A stretch of 14,160 nucleotides of DNA from an uncultured Geobacter sp. (GTDB lineage: Bacteria; Desulfobacterota; Desulfuromonadia; Geobacterales; Geobacteraceae), in NCBI GenBank assembly GCA_937886325.1, contig CALABV010000223.1, forward strand, positions 1-14,160. Direction: 5' to 3'. The notes beneath the pieces are model-generated. The model ran no database searches. It was not told where the DNA came from and saw nothing but the letters and a program-made list of their open reading frames with translations. Positions 1-6,083 of this stretch are shown piece by piece. How positions within the stretch are numbered: the first letter of the stretch is position 1; every line of letters starts with the position of its first letter. Made by a program: the position numbers and the translations under genes.

Positions 1-2002
1 GGTCGGCAATCTGCTTCCGGATAAGGGCGATGCGCTCGTTGCCTTCGGAGGTTGCAATGTCCAGTGCCCTCTTTTTGTCTTCCTCTCCCAGAAGTCCGCG
101 CTTCACCGAGTACATGAGCTGCAACTGGAAGATGGCCTTCTGCTTTTGCTCTTCCAGGCCGGAAATATCGGCGCCGGTTTCATTGGCCCGCGCTTTTTCG
201 GTGTTGTAATACGTGTGGATGGCCTTCAGCTTGTCCTGGTACTCGGAATCCAGCGCGGCCTTGTCTTTTTGCCGCATATCGCCGATAGCGGAATAATAGT
301 CTTCCGCCGCTTTCAGTTGCTCCTTTTTGTCGTCTATTTCCTCCTTTACCGATTCGTTTCGGATCTTGCGTTCTCTGGCTGCCGTATCGCGGAGGAGTTT
401 TTCCCTGGCCGCGGCATATTTCGAGTAGCTCTTCTGAGTGGCCTCATAATTGCAGTTCGCGGCCTTGTCCTCTTCCTCACGGTCCTTTGCAAGCTGCGCG
501 AGCTTTTCTTCGGTGCGTCGTCGCAGGTCCTGAATCTGCTTGTCCGTGGACGATCCCATTATTTCCACGATACGATCTTCCCTGGACTTGGTGTCGGCCA
601 CTGCCTGTCGGGCATCGGCTTCGGCTTTGGCCTGCTCTTCTTTGCGCTTCCGGGCCTGTTCTTCCACCTCCCGATCAACATTTTTCAGGCTCCACACCAT
701 GGCGCCTATGGCGATGACGGCCAGCCCTATCGGACCGCCAACCATGGCTAATGCTCCCGACAAGAGAGAGGCTGCCCCTGCGGCGGCTCGTGACGAGAGA
801 GAGGCAGCCGCTGTCGCTTCCGCATAGCGTGCCTGCGCCGCACTGGTGGCATTCGTCGCGATGGCGAGTTCAGCTTCCGCGACCACCAGGGCCTGGTCGG
901 CTTGCGCCTTCAGTATGGTGGCCGCAAAAGCGTCGCGCGTTGCATTCGCTGCAATGACCTCAGCCCGAGCTTTTTCAACGAGAGCGATCGTGTGCGCTTC
1001 AACGGATCGGGCGGCCAGTAACTCAGTCTGTGCTTTTGCCTTGCCGACAGACAGGCTGTCCAGCATGACAGCGTTACCGGATACAACAGCCTTTATAAAC
1101 TGGGCTTGCTGCAATGCCGCTGCCACAGCCGCATTGCCCATGCGGCCGAACAGGACGGCCAGACCGGCCCCGCCGAGGACCTCGGCGGCAATGGTGATTG
1201 TTTTGAAGTTTGCAGCGACGGTGTTCAATGCTGTCGATACCGACGGCATGATGAGCTTTCCGAGCTCATTCGTTGACTCCGTGACGGCATTCTTGAATTT
1301 ATTGATGGACGCCGCCCCGCCTTCAGCCGCCTTTTTTGCCGACTCCCCGTATGTTTCGTGCATCTTGGCGGCGAGCTTCGGCAGCAGGTCGTTTGCCAGC
1401 AAGCCGCCCGCCTCCAGTTGCTTCTGAAGTTCAGCGGTCGTCATGCCCATGGATTCGGCAGCTAACTGGAAAGCTCCGGCCAACCGCTCGCCCAGTTGTC
1501 CCTTCAATTCTTCAGCCGACACGGTTCCCTTGCTCATCATCTGGGAGAGCGCCAGCAACGCGCCTTCCGTCTCCTCTGATGAGAATCCCATGGCGCGTGA
1601 AGCTTCAGCCACGCCGCTGAATATCTTGCGCGCCTGGTCGCCTTGAAGGGCTGTGCCTTTGGCGGCGTTGGCGAATTTGCCGTATGCTTCGGCGGCCGAT
1701 GTTATCTCTAGCCCGAGCCGCTGCGCCTCTCCGCGCACAAATTCGAGCTCGGATGCCGCACCTCCGGCAGATCCCGTCAGGGTGGTGAATATGGCGTTTA
1801 TCTTCTCAAATTGCAAGGTGGTGTCGATGATGGGTTTAAGGGCGGCAAGGGCGGTATCCATCGCGGTTTTAACATTGTTGAATGCGAACGTCGCGGCAGT
1901 GATATGCGTAGTGAAATCTGAAAATGCTGTCTGAATTATTTTTATTTGATTCGACGCCTGGTCTTGAGCTGATATAATTATTTGTACTTTATTTTCAGCC
2001 AT
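1..2002 (-). CDS. Tail tape measure protein, N-terminal 667 residues (3' end outside window)
   Basis: The frame is open from an ATG at 2002 to the window edge. An AAGGA ribosome binding site lies 9 bases upstream (2012-2016). Residues about 60-220 match the N-terminal domain typical of phage tape measure proteins: a helical segment with EGALLALSQMMSKGTVSAEE at 146-165, then LKGQLGERLAGAF, then LLANDLLPKLAAKM. A hydrophobic segment at about 411-438 (LLSGALAMVGGPIGLAVIAI) could span a membrane, as expected of a protein that may enter the host envelope during DNA delivery. Residues about 440-667 are rich in K, E, Q and A and look like a long coiled coil. In this family the protein sets tail length and is ejected with DNA. 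It follows the tail assembly chaperone gene, the normal partner. The first 30 codons are more AT-rich than the rest. The domain call is strong; total length is unknown. Confidence 0.93.
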   Translation of the reverse strand, partial: MAENKVQIIISAQDQASNQIKIIQTAFSDFTTHITAATFAFNNVKTAMDTALAALKPIIDTTLQFEKINAIFTTLTGSAGGAASELEFVRGEAQRLGLEITSAAEAYGKFANAAKGTALQGDQARKIFSGVAEASRAMGFSSEETEGALLALSQMMSKGTVSAEELKGQLGERLAGAFQLAAESMGMTTAELQKQLEAGGLLANDLLPKLAAKMHETYGESAKKAAEGGAASINKFKNAVTESTNELGKLIMPSVSTALNTVAANFKTITIAAEVLGGAGLAVLFGRMGNAAVAAALQQAQFIKAVVSGNAVMLDSLSVGKAKAQTELLAARSVEAHTIALVEKARAEVIAANATRDAFAATILKAQADQALVVAEAELAIATNATSAAQARYAEATAAASLSSRAAAGAASLLSGALAMVGGPIGLAVIAIGAMVWSLKNVDREVEEQARKRKEEQAKAEADARQAVADTKSREDRIVEIMGSSTDKQIQDLRRRTEEKLAQLAKDREEEDKAANCNYEATQKSYSKYAAAREKLLRDTAARERKIRNESVKEEIDDKKEQLKAAEDYYSAIGDMRQKDKAALDSEYQDKLKAIHTYYNTEKARANETGADISGLEEQKQKAIFQLQLMYSVKRGLLGEEDKKRALDIATSEGNERIALIRKQIAD
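1970..1978 (+). promoter_or_regulatory. Extended -10 promoter-like sequence for the 44-residue ORF
   Basis: TGATATAAT fits the extended -10 consensus TGnTATAAT exactly and lies in an AT-rich stretch at the start of the tape measure gene. No good -35 is seen at standard spacing, which extended -10 promoters tolerate. A transcript would begin near 1985, about 50 bases before the GGAGG at 2034. A second candidate just downstream is TTGTAC (1982-1987), a 17-base spacer and TATATT (2005-2010). AT-rich sequence produces such matches by chance, so confidence is moderate. Confidence 0.4.
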
Positions 2003-2011
2003 GGTATATTT

Positions 2012-2016
2012 TCCTT
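2012..2016 (-). promoter_or_regulatory. Ribosome binding site for the tape measure gene
   Basis: AAGGA on the minus strand lies 9 bases before the ATG at 2002. It supports this start over internal ATG codons. Confidence 0.6.
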
Positions 2017-2033
2017 ACAAAACGTTTAGTTTT

Positions 2034-2038
2034 GGAGG
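2034..2038 (+). promoter_or_regulatory. Ribosome binding site for the 44-residue plus-strand ORF
   Basis: A perfect GGAGG lies five bases before ATG 2044. On the plus strand it serves no other gene, so it is the main argument that this small ORF is translated. Confidence 0.5.
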
Positions 2039-2043
2039 CTGTC

Positions 2044-2178
2044 ATGGGAACTCTCACAACAATCTTCGCAGCATCACTGGTAGCGGCCATGTTCTGGAAT
2101 ACCTCAACCGGCATATTTCTCCGCAAAACCCTTTCCGTCGGGCTCTTCCTCTGCTTTATCGTCTGGATGGTCTGTTAA
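2044..2178 (+). CDS. Candidate 44-residue membrane protein on the opposite strand (moron-like)
   Basis: This short ORF runs against the surrounding operon, in the gap between chaperone and tape measure genes. It starts at ATG 2044, five bases after a perfect GGAGG (2034-2038), and ends at TAA 2176-2178. The product has two hydrophobic stretches (TLTTIFAASLVAAMFW at 3-18 and LSVGLFLCFIVWMV at 30-43) separated by a short polar loop NTSTGIFLRK. It could be a two-pass or hairpin inner-membrane peptide. Promoter-like sequences lie upstream on the same strand. I do not recognise a family. Small membrane proteins in phages include holin-like, superinfection-exclusion and toxin peptides, but nothing here separates these. 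The alternative is chance: the mirrored minus-strand frame is charged, which automatically gives hydrophobic codons on this strand. Confidence 0.5.
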   Translation: MGTLTTIFAASLVAAMFWNTSTGIFLRKTLSVGLFLCFIVWMVC

Positions 2179-2209
2179 TCTCATCACACGCCCACAAAAA
2201 TTCTCTCAT
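2156..2209 (-). other. Short -1-frame extension after the tail chaperone gene
   Basis: An ATG at 2209 overlaps the chaperone stop as ATGA and opens 17 codons (MREFLWACDEINRPSRR) ending in TAA at 2156. This frame is -1 relative to the chaperone and is also open upstream, where it reads WDYT just before the ATG. Tail chaperone genes in many phages carry a second product made by programmed frameshift or an overlapping ORF, often with a W-x-Y motif followed by a helical, Arg-rich stretch. The position and WDYTMREF motif fit that pattern. No canonical X-XXY-YYZ slippery heptamer is visible before the stop, so stop-start reinitiation is as likely as frameshifting. The extension is unusually short and may be truncated. 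Confidence 0.4.
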
Positions 2210-2580
2210 GGTGTAATCCCAGGCTCCGGCTCTGTGGCCAGCCGCAACGAGGCGGCAAACAGCTCGGAATAGCTGTTCACGAGGCTCTCCCTTTGCCGCG
2301 CGCGGCTTTGCGCCACGAGCGGCTTTTCGAGAAAAGGGTTTGCCTTCCTGAATGCCTCCGTAATGCGGTCCAGGTCGGATGGATGGAGGTCTACCATTTC
2401 ACCGGGCGGCACGTCCACGGCTGCCAGCACAAGTGCATAATCGATATCCAGGGCCAGATAGAGGGGTATCATGGCCTGCGACTCCGGCGGAGCCATGTCG
2501 GCGTCGTAGATTTCGCGGACGGTGAGCTCGCGGACGGTTATTTTTTGGTCTCCAATAGTTACGCTTTCCGTTAGTGCCAT
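2206..2580 (-). CDS. Tail assembly chaperone (gpE/gp41-like, tentative)
   Basis: This 124-residue soluble protein lies directly upstream of the tape measure gene, which is the usual place for the chaperone that coats the tape measure during tail assembly. It starts at ATG 2580 with AGGAG five bases upstream (2586-2590). Residues 1-30 hold a short beta-type segment with ITVRELTVREIYD. Residues about 68-85 read SDLDRITEAFRKANPFL, a helix-plus-NPFL pattern I associate with phage tail chaperones. The C-terminal third is Arg-rich. The stop overlaps the ATG of a short -1-frame extension. The role rests on position, size and the partial motif; a search against tail chaperone families such as those containing P2 gpE and Mu gp41 would settle it. 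Confidence 0.65.
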   Translation of the reverse strand: MALTESVTIGDQKITVRELTVREIYDADMAPPESQAMIPLYLALDIDYALVLAAVDVPPGEMVDLHPSDLDRITEAFRKANPFLEKPLVAQSRARQRESLVNSYSELFAASLRLATEPEPGITP

Positions 2581-2585
2581 AGTGT

Positions 2586-2590
2586 CTCCT
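2586..2590 (-). promoter_or_regulatory. Ribosome binding site for the tail chaperone gene
   Basis: AGGAG lies five bases before ATG 2580 and fixes the start of the 124-residue protein. This argues against a longer GTG-started frame from 2698. Confidence 0.6.
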
Positions 2591-2625
2591 ATCGTTTAAT
2601 TTCTCGTTTGTCACAAGTGCCCATT

Positions 2626-2697
2626 CTACCAGTTTCTCACTATCACCTCCCGCCTGTTCTTGCCGGATCCGGTGCCGTCGATGGTGTAGTCGACCCA
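2626..2697 (-). pseudogene. Coding-like 23-codon tail after the glycine-rich gene's TAG stop
   Basis: Directly after the TAG of the glycine-rich gene (2698-2700) the same frame stays open for 23 codons, reading WVDYTIDGTGSGKN then RREVIVRNW, and stops at TAG 2626-2628. Most third codon positions are G or C, as in genuine genes of this window, and the peptide looks like a real protein C-terminus. No usable start codon lies in this frame after the TAG. It may be the severed 3' end of another gene left by recombination, or a segment once joined to the glycine-rich protein and reached only by stop readthrough. Because it sits immediately before the chaperone, the place a major tail tube gene often ends, a tube-gene relic is conceivable but unproven. 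Confidence 0.4.
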
Positions 2698-3768
2698 CTA
2701 CCCCGCAAAGCTAACCTGTTCGATAGTGACGCAACCAGCGCCGCCATTACCGCCACTGTTTCCTACTGTGCCGCCGGCGCCGCCAGCCGCAGAAATTGTG
2801 TACCCCGAGTATGTCGTCAGGCTCCCTCCGTACGCGATGTTAATACTACCGCCGCCGGAACCGCCGCCGGAACCCGCATAGTTACTCGTCCCCCCGTTGC
2901 CGCCGTTCGACCCTTTCGATACAATGGATGCGGTTGGTTGAAGTGTCAGATTGCCCAAAACGATTAATACTATGAGGCCACCGGTCCCGGACTGTCCGGA
3001 ATAAAGCCCCGATCCGCCCGGATTTCCCGCGCCGCCTCCACCAGCAATTCCAGCTCCACCATTTCCGCCGGCACCTCCGTTGGCGCTACCGGCGGTGGCT
3101 GTCGATGGGTTGCCGCCAGATCCCCCGCCACCGGTTCCACCTGAAAACGCCGTACCGTCTCCACCGTTACCACCCAAATGACTACTGTTATAACTACCGC
3201 CAGAGCCGCCACCACCGCATTTTCTATTAGTTCCGGCAACTCCGTGATTGTTATATGGGGACACGCTGGCTTGCGCGATCCCGCCCGCCGCTCCTGCCGC
3301 AGGCACGGTGCCTATGTTGGTGCTCGCGCTCACGGTGCGACTGACCTCCGGCCTTAGGTCGTCGGGCATGTCGCCAAAGACGCTAATTGGTGTGAAATTG
3401 TCCCGCATGTATCTATTTATGGCTTCAAGCGTGGAAGGCATCTTGACCACAAAGCTCGCAACCGCATCCATCGTTATCGGCACATCCTGCCCTGCGATGT
3501 TTGCCCCCTTTGCCGTCATAGAGATAGTCCCGGCAATGGTGCAATTACCCAAGCAGATAATACGGAGCCCCTTGCAACGATTTGATACGGTTAGCGTACA
3601 ACCGGAATTGATTGTGAGATTCCTTGTATATAGCGTCACCATGTCGCCGTCCTGCGTGCTGGGGAGGGCAAGGCTTTGAGAGACAGTCACATCACCAACA
3701 TCCTGGCCCTGCAAACCGGCAACGAAGCCGACTTCGGTAATTTTGTGACTCGGGAAATCGGGAAACAT
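2698..3768 (-). CDS. Glycine-rich tail fibre tip / adhesin-like protein
   Basis: This predicted 356-residue protein probably starts at ATG 3768, two codons after the previous gene ends (TGATATG arrangement). A longer frame to 3855 would overlap the previous gene and adds Arg-rich, non-coding-looking sequence. Residues 1-110 look beta-rich, with Cys at 57, 65, 72 and 76 and a pattern of short strands. Residues about 155-345 are dominated by GG, GGN, GGAGG and GGGGSGG runs broken by short polar stretches, with one hydrophobic strand (GGLIVLIVLGNLTL, 263-276). Phage adhesins such as T-even gp38 pack such runs as polyglycine II helices, and glycine-rich fibre tips are common in other phages. With the collagen-like fibre two genes upstream, a receptor-binding role is likely. 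No strong ribosome binding site is visible, so expression probably depends on coupling. The frame continues with coding-like sequence past its TAG. Confidence 0.7.
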   Translation of the reverse strand: MFPDFPSHKITEVGFVAGLQGQDVGDVTVSQSLALPSTQDGDMVTLYTRNLTINSGCTLTVSNRCKGLRIICLGNCTIAGTISMTAKGANIAGQDVPITMDAVASFVVKMPSTLEAINRYMRDNFTPISVFGDMPDDLRPEVSRTVSASTNIGTVPAAGAAGGIAQASVSPYNNHGVAGTNRKCGGGGSGGSYNSSHLGGNGGDGTAFSGGTGGGGSGGNPSTATAGSANGGAGGNGGAGIAGGGGAGNPGGSGLYSGQSGTGGLIVLIVLGNLTLQPTASIVSKGSNGGNGGTSNYAGSGGGSGGGSINIAYGGSLTTYSGYTISAAGGAGGTVGNSGGNGGAGCVTIEQVSFAG

Positions 3769-3769
3769 A

Positions 3770-4156
3770 TCAGTAATCCGATCCGCTGACCGATACCGAA
3801 ACGGTCTTACCCAATGTGACCGCTGCGCCGGCGGACGCATACAGAACGGTGCCATAAGGCAGCACTAGACCCGATGCCGCATCGGCAAGCTTTATGCCGG
3901 TAGTCACATTGGTTTCCGCGCCGGCATTAATGGCAATAGAGCCCAAATAGAGAAACGTGCTCCCAGCATCCTTTGAATAATAGAATTTGAGCGTTACCGA
4001 GGCCGTATCATCACTACACGCCGCAACCTTGTTAATCCGGGTGCCGTTTGAGCCGGGCGTGAGCAGGCTTTTTTTCGTGGTTCCATCGGCATTTACAATT
4101 TCAACAGCTTCCACTCTTGGGGTGATCGGAAATATTGGGGTTGTGTTTGCTGACAT
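3770..4156 (-). CDS. Beta-rich virion protein of the fibre cassette, function unknown
   Basis: This 128-residue protein starts at ATG 4156. AGGAGG (4163-4168) lies six bases upstream, inside the last codons of the collagen-like gene, whose TGA overlaps this ATG by one base (TGATG). The sequence alternates hydrophobic and polar residues (VTLKFYYSKDAGSTFLYLGS at about 54-73, then GTVLYASAGAAVTLGKTVSV), as in a single beta-sandwich domain. It is Thr-, Ser- and Ala-rich, with no signal peptide or membrane segment. I recognise no named family, but small beta-sandwich proteins of this size are often encoded beside phage fibres as fibre-associated or virion decoration proteins. Tight coupling to both fibre genes supports a role in the adsorption apparatus. 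Confidence 0.65.
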   Translation of the reverse strand: MSANTTPIFPITPRVEAVEIVNADGTTKKSLLTPGSNGTRINKVAACSDDTASVTLKFYYSKDAGSTFLYLGSIAINAGAETNVTTGIKLADAASGLVLPYGTVLYASAGAAVTLGKTVSVSVSGSDY

Positions 4157-4974
4157 CAGAGTCCTCCTGGTAGTTGGGTGTAATAAAACATATGAACGTA
4201 GACATTACTTCCGCCACCGCCATCCTCCTCCCACTCGGTGTCATAATCGGTAGCCGACTTTTTTTTCAACACCTGTCCGGAAGCGCCACCGGTCGGCACA
4301 CCGGCGCCCGCGGCGCCGGTATCGCCCTGAATGCCTTGCGGCCCCTGGGGACCAGTATCGCCGGTGTCGCCCTTGGGGCCGGCCGCGCCTGTTTCACCTT
4401 GTGCGCCCGTTTCCCCTTGTGCGCCCGTAGGCCCTTGCGGTCCTTGAGGCCCGGTATCGCCGGGGTCGCCTTTCGGCCCGGAAGGGCCGGTTTCCCCCTG
4501 TATACCCTGCGGACCAGTAGCCCCTTGCACCCCCTGCTCGCCTTGGGGACCTTGTGCGCCTATCGGTCCTTGTGGTCCGGTTGCGCCCTGGATGCCCTGT
4601 GGACCCTGGGGGCCTGTATCTCCGGCATCTCCTTTCGGACCCGCGGGGCCCGTTTCACCTTGTGCACCCTGTGCGCCCTGAGGACCGGCGGCGCCGGTAT
4701 CACCCTTGGTGCCGGCCGGACCGGCTTCGCCTTGCGGGCCCTGTGCTCCCGTCGGTCCTTGCAGGCCGGTTTCCCCCTGTATACCCTGCGGTCCCTGAGG
4801 TCCGCTGTCTCCGGTATCGCCTTTCGGCCCGGCAGATCCTGTTTCTCCCTGAGGACCTCTAGGTCCTGTTTCGCCTTGGATGCCTTGCGGACCTGTCTCA
4901 CCTCGGGGGCCCTGCTCGGACATTTCCGCGACGATGGTTTCATCCGATTCAATCAGGACGAGGATTTCATCCAT
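4156..4974 (-). CDS. Collagen-like tail fibre protein
   Basis: This 272-residue protein has three parts. Residues 1-20 are an acidic N-terminal leader (MDEILVLIESDETIVAEMSE), probably for attachment or trimer registration. Residues about 22-225 are an uninterrupted series of roughly 68 Gly-X-Y triplets, rich in GPQ, GIQ, GET, GPK and GDT, expected to form a collagen triple helix without hydroxyproline. Residues 226-272 form a C-terminal segment with GVPTGGASGQVLKKKSATDY and an aromatic end (VHMFYYTQLPGG). The GG-SGQVL-K-S-x-DYDTEW pattern recurs after collagen stems in phage fibres. ATG 4974 overlaps the previous gene by 8 bases. It probably forms a trimeric stem linking the tail to a receptor-binding tip. 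A glycosyltransferase two genes upstream raises the possibility of glycosylation. The stem contains long direct DNA repeats. Confidence 0.88.
   Translation of the reverse strand: MDEILVLIESDETIVAEMSEQGPRGETGPQGIQGETGPRGPQGETGSAGPKGDTGDSGPQGPQGIQGETGLQGPTGAQGPQGEAGPAGTKGDTGAAGPQGAQGAQGETGPAGPKGDAGDTGPQGPQGIQGATGPQGPIGAQGPQGEQGVQGATGPQGIQGETGPSGPKGDPGDTGPQGPQGPTGAQGETGAQGETGAAGPKGDTGDTGPQGPQGIQGDTGAAGAGVPTGGASGQVLKKKSATDYDTEWEEDGGGGSNVYVHMFYYTQLPGGL
4163..4168 (-). promoter_or_regulatory. Ribosome binding site for the 128-residue gene, inside the collagen-like gene
   Basis: AGGAGG lies six bases before ATG 4156. It doubles as codons for the Gly-Gly near the C-terminus of the collagen-like protein (LPGGL). 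Confidence 0.6.
4485..4512. repeat. 28-bp direct repeat copy 1 in the collagen stem
   Basis: The 28 bases starting GGCCGGTTTCCCCCTGTATA are identical to 4764-4791. They encode part of a PQGIQGETG module. Spacing is 279 bases (a multiple of 3), so recombination between copies would delete or add 93 residues in frame and change fibre length. Confidence 0.85.
4764..4791. repeat. 28-bp direct repeat copy 2 in the collagen stem
   Basis: Identical over 28 bases to 4485-4512, within the Gly-X-Y coding region. Neighbouring sequence also repeats less exactly, as usual for collagen-like genes. Confidence 0.85.
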
Positions 4975-5311
4975 TGGTCACCCCCGGCAGGATCACTATC
5001 TGCCCGCGAGGCCGCTTTTTCACGTCTCCGCTCTGAAACTCGATACGCACGTCGAAAACATGGCGGCCTGCTACGATAACGGCTGACTTCTCGTCGTCGA
5101 GGACCATGTCGAATACACCATCAGCCAGGTCAACCGCTTCAATAGTGAATGCTGCCTCGACTTCCGCCGCCGTATAAGTACGCTTGATTTCGGAGGTGAT
5201 GATCGCATCGGTCAGGTCAATCGGGCTCCCAGTCGCCTTGGAACGCACCCGGACACGGAATCTCTTGGTTTCTCCCTGGACAACGGCAATTACCGGCTCT
5301 GTCTGGCTCAT
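4967..5311 (-). CDS. Beta-type virion/baseplate protein, BppU N-terminal-like (tentative)
   Basis: This 114-residue protein starts at ATG 5311 with a GGAGG-type site six bases upstream (5318-5322), in a 28-base gap after the glycosyltransferase. It contains VVQGETKRFRVRVRSKATG at about 10-28 followed by SPIDLTDAIITSEIK, then DGVFDMVLDDEKSAVIVAGRH. This order of a QGDT-like turn, a beta hairpin, x-x-P-I-D-L-T-D-A and a closing beta region resembles the N-terminal domain of phage upper-baseplate and fibre-attachment proteins (BppU type), which anchors fibres to the baseplate. The resemblance is by eye only. It overlaps the collagen-like gene by 8 bases, so the two proteins are probably made together and may interact, for instance as adaptor and fibre. 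Confidence 0.6.
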   Translation of the reverse strand: MSQTEPVIAVVQGETKRFRVRVRSKATGSPIDLTDAIITSEIKRTYTAAEVEAAFTIEAVDLADGVFDMVLDDEKSAVIVAGRHVFDVRIEFQSGDVKKRPRGQIVILPGVTNG

Positions 5312-5317
5312 CCCTTC

Positions 5318-5322
5318 CCTCC
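5318..5322 (-). promoter_or_regulatory. Ribosome binding site for the 114-residue gene
   Basis: GGAGG lies within a purine-rich run (GGGAGGGAAGGG) six bases before ATG 5311. It occupies the only untranslated gap in the adsorption cassette, so translation restarts here rather than by overlap. Confidence 0.65.
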
Positions 5323-5339
5323 CTGCGTCTCACGCGTCC

Positions 5340-6083
5340 CTATTGTTTTATTTCGCGGTTCGAGGGTCTACCGCAACATCCCGTGTTTGACCCGCGATTA
5401 TGGCGCAGCATTTCCCCGGCGGTCGGCCAGGGGCGCGTTACCGCGGTGGCTTGTTCCTTTTTGAACGGTTCATGCAGTGATTTCGCCTCGAAGATGGGGC
5501 GATAGCCGGCCTCCCGAATCCATCCCATTTTTCCTTGATGGCGATAGTACGTTTCCATCTCCCGCTTCGTCAGCGTGACGATTTCGGATTGCCTCTTCCA
5601 CAGAATCTCGGACAGCAACAGGAACCCTACCCGGTACAGCACGTTCTCCGAAGATCCGCGCAGCGTCTCGCACCGTTCCAGGTACTCCGCCAGTAGCGGG
5701 TTTCCCGCTTCCGCGCCGAAGCCGTGTCCGCTGTTGATTCGCAGTTCGTGCCCGGCAAACAGTTGCACCCATCCGTCATTGCGGCACACGAATGGATGCT
5801 TCCGCAGCGGTTCCAGGCTGGAGACGGGTTCTGTATCGCAATCCAGGTAGAATCCGCCGTGTTTCAGCACGACCAACCCCCGGAAAACATCGGAGGCGAT
5901 TGTCGGGTGATAGCCGCACAAATCGTAGCGGTCCATTACCCGAGCATAGTCGGGGAGGTTCGATTCATTCCACAGCCGGACATCCCATCCGGGATGGAGC
6001 TCGATGAGCCGTTTGCGCCACGAAGCATATTGTTCCGGCAACGCTCCTCCGAGCCATATCTGGTGGATAGCACGCGGTATCAA
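5340..6083 (-). CDS. Glycosyltransferase, GT32 / DXD sugar-binding type
   Basis: This predicted 247-residue enzyme transfers a sugar from a nucleotide-sugar donor. It opens with IPRAIHQIWLGG at 2-13, the classic start of DXD-containing GT32-like transferases. Residues 64-83 read SDVFRGLVVLKHGGFYLDCD and carry the expected SD..R, HGG-Y and D81-C-D83 metal-binding motif. There is no signal peptide or membrane segment, so it should act in the cytoplasm. A TTG start at 6083 is preferred: GGAGG (6090-6094) lies six bases upstream, the TTG overlaps the previous gene's TGA (TTGA), and protein similarity begins right there. A longer ATG-started frame to 6212 merely reads the previous gene out of frame. 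It sits between virion genes and the collagen-like fibre cassette, so its target could be a phage fibre or a host surface glycan. Acceptor and sugar cannot be read from sequence. Confidence 0.85.
   Translation of the reverse strand: MIPRAIHQIWLGGALPEQYASWRKRLIELHPGWDVRLWNESNLPDYARVMDRYDLCGYHPTIASDVFRGLVVLKHGGFYLDCDTEPVSSLEPLRKHPFVCRNDGWVQLFAGHELRINSGHGFGAEAGNPLLAEYLERCETLRGSSENVLYRVGFLLLSEILWKRQSEIVTLTKREMETYYRHQGKMGWIREAGYRPIFEAKSLHEPFKKEQATAVTRPWPTAGEMLRHNRGSNTGCCGRPSNREIKQ

Noticed and set aside
2399..2698. 99-residue minus-strand frame with GTG start overlapping the chaperone gene
   Set aside because: It overlaps the well-initiated chaperone in another frame, is unusually Arg- and His-rich, and has no ribosome binding site.
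2626..2700. Genome-wide TAG recoding as explanation for coding-like sequence after the stop
   Set aside because: Three other genes (ending at 5340, 10182 and 13786) also stop at TAG at sensible ends, so TAG works as a stop here.
3769..3855. Longer N-terminus of the glycine-rich protein starting at 3855
   Set aside because: The added residues lie over the end of the 128-residue gene in another frame and are Arg-rich. The ATG at 3768 follows the previous stop directly, as elsewhere in this operon.
4280..4915. CRISPR-like or satellite array in the regularly repeating region
   Set aside because: The periodicity is 9 bases and multiples, and translates into continuous Gly-X-Y triplets. There are no unique spacers.
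2698..4974. Diversity-generating retroelement targeting the fibre genes
   Set aside because: No reverse transcriptase, template repeat pair or C-type lectin variable region is visible in the window.
4174..5079. 301-residue plus-strand frame opposite the collagen-like gene
   Set aside because: It is the complement of Gly-X-Y codons, is Arg- and Cys-rich with no ribosome binding site, and is a shadow of the fibre gene.
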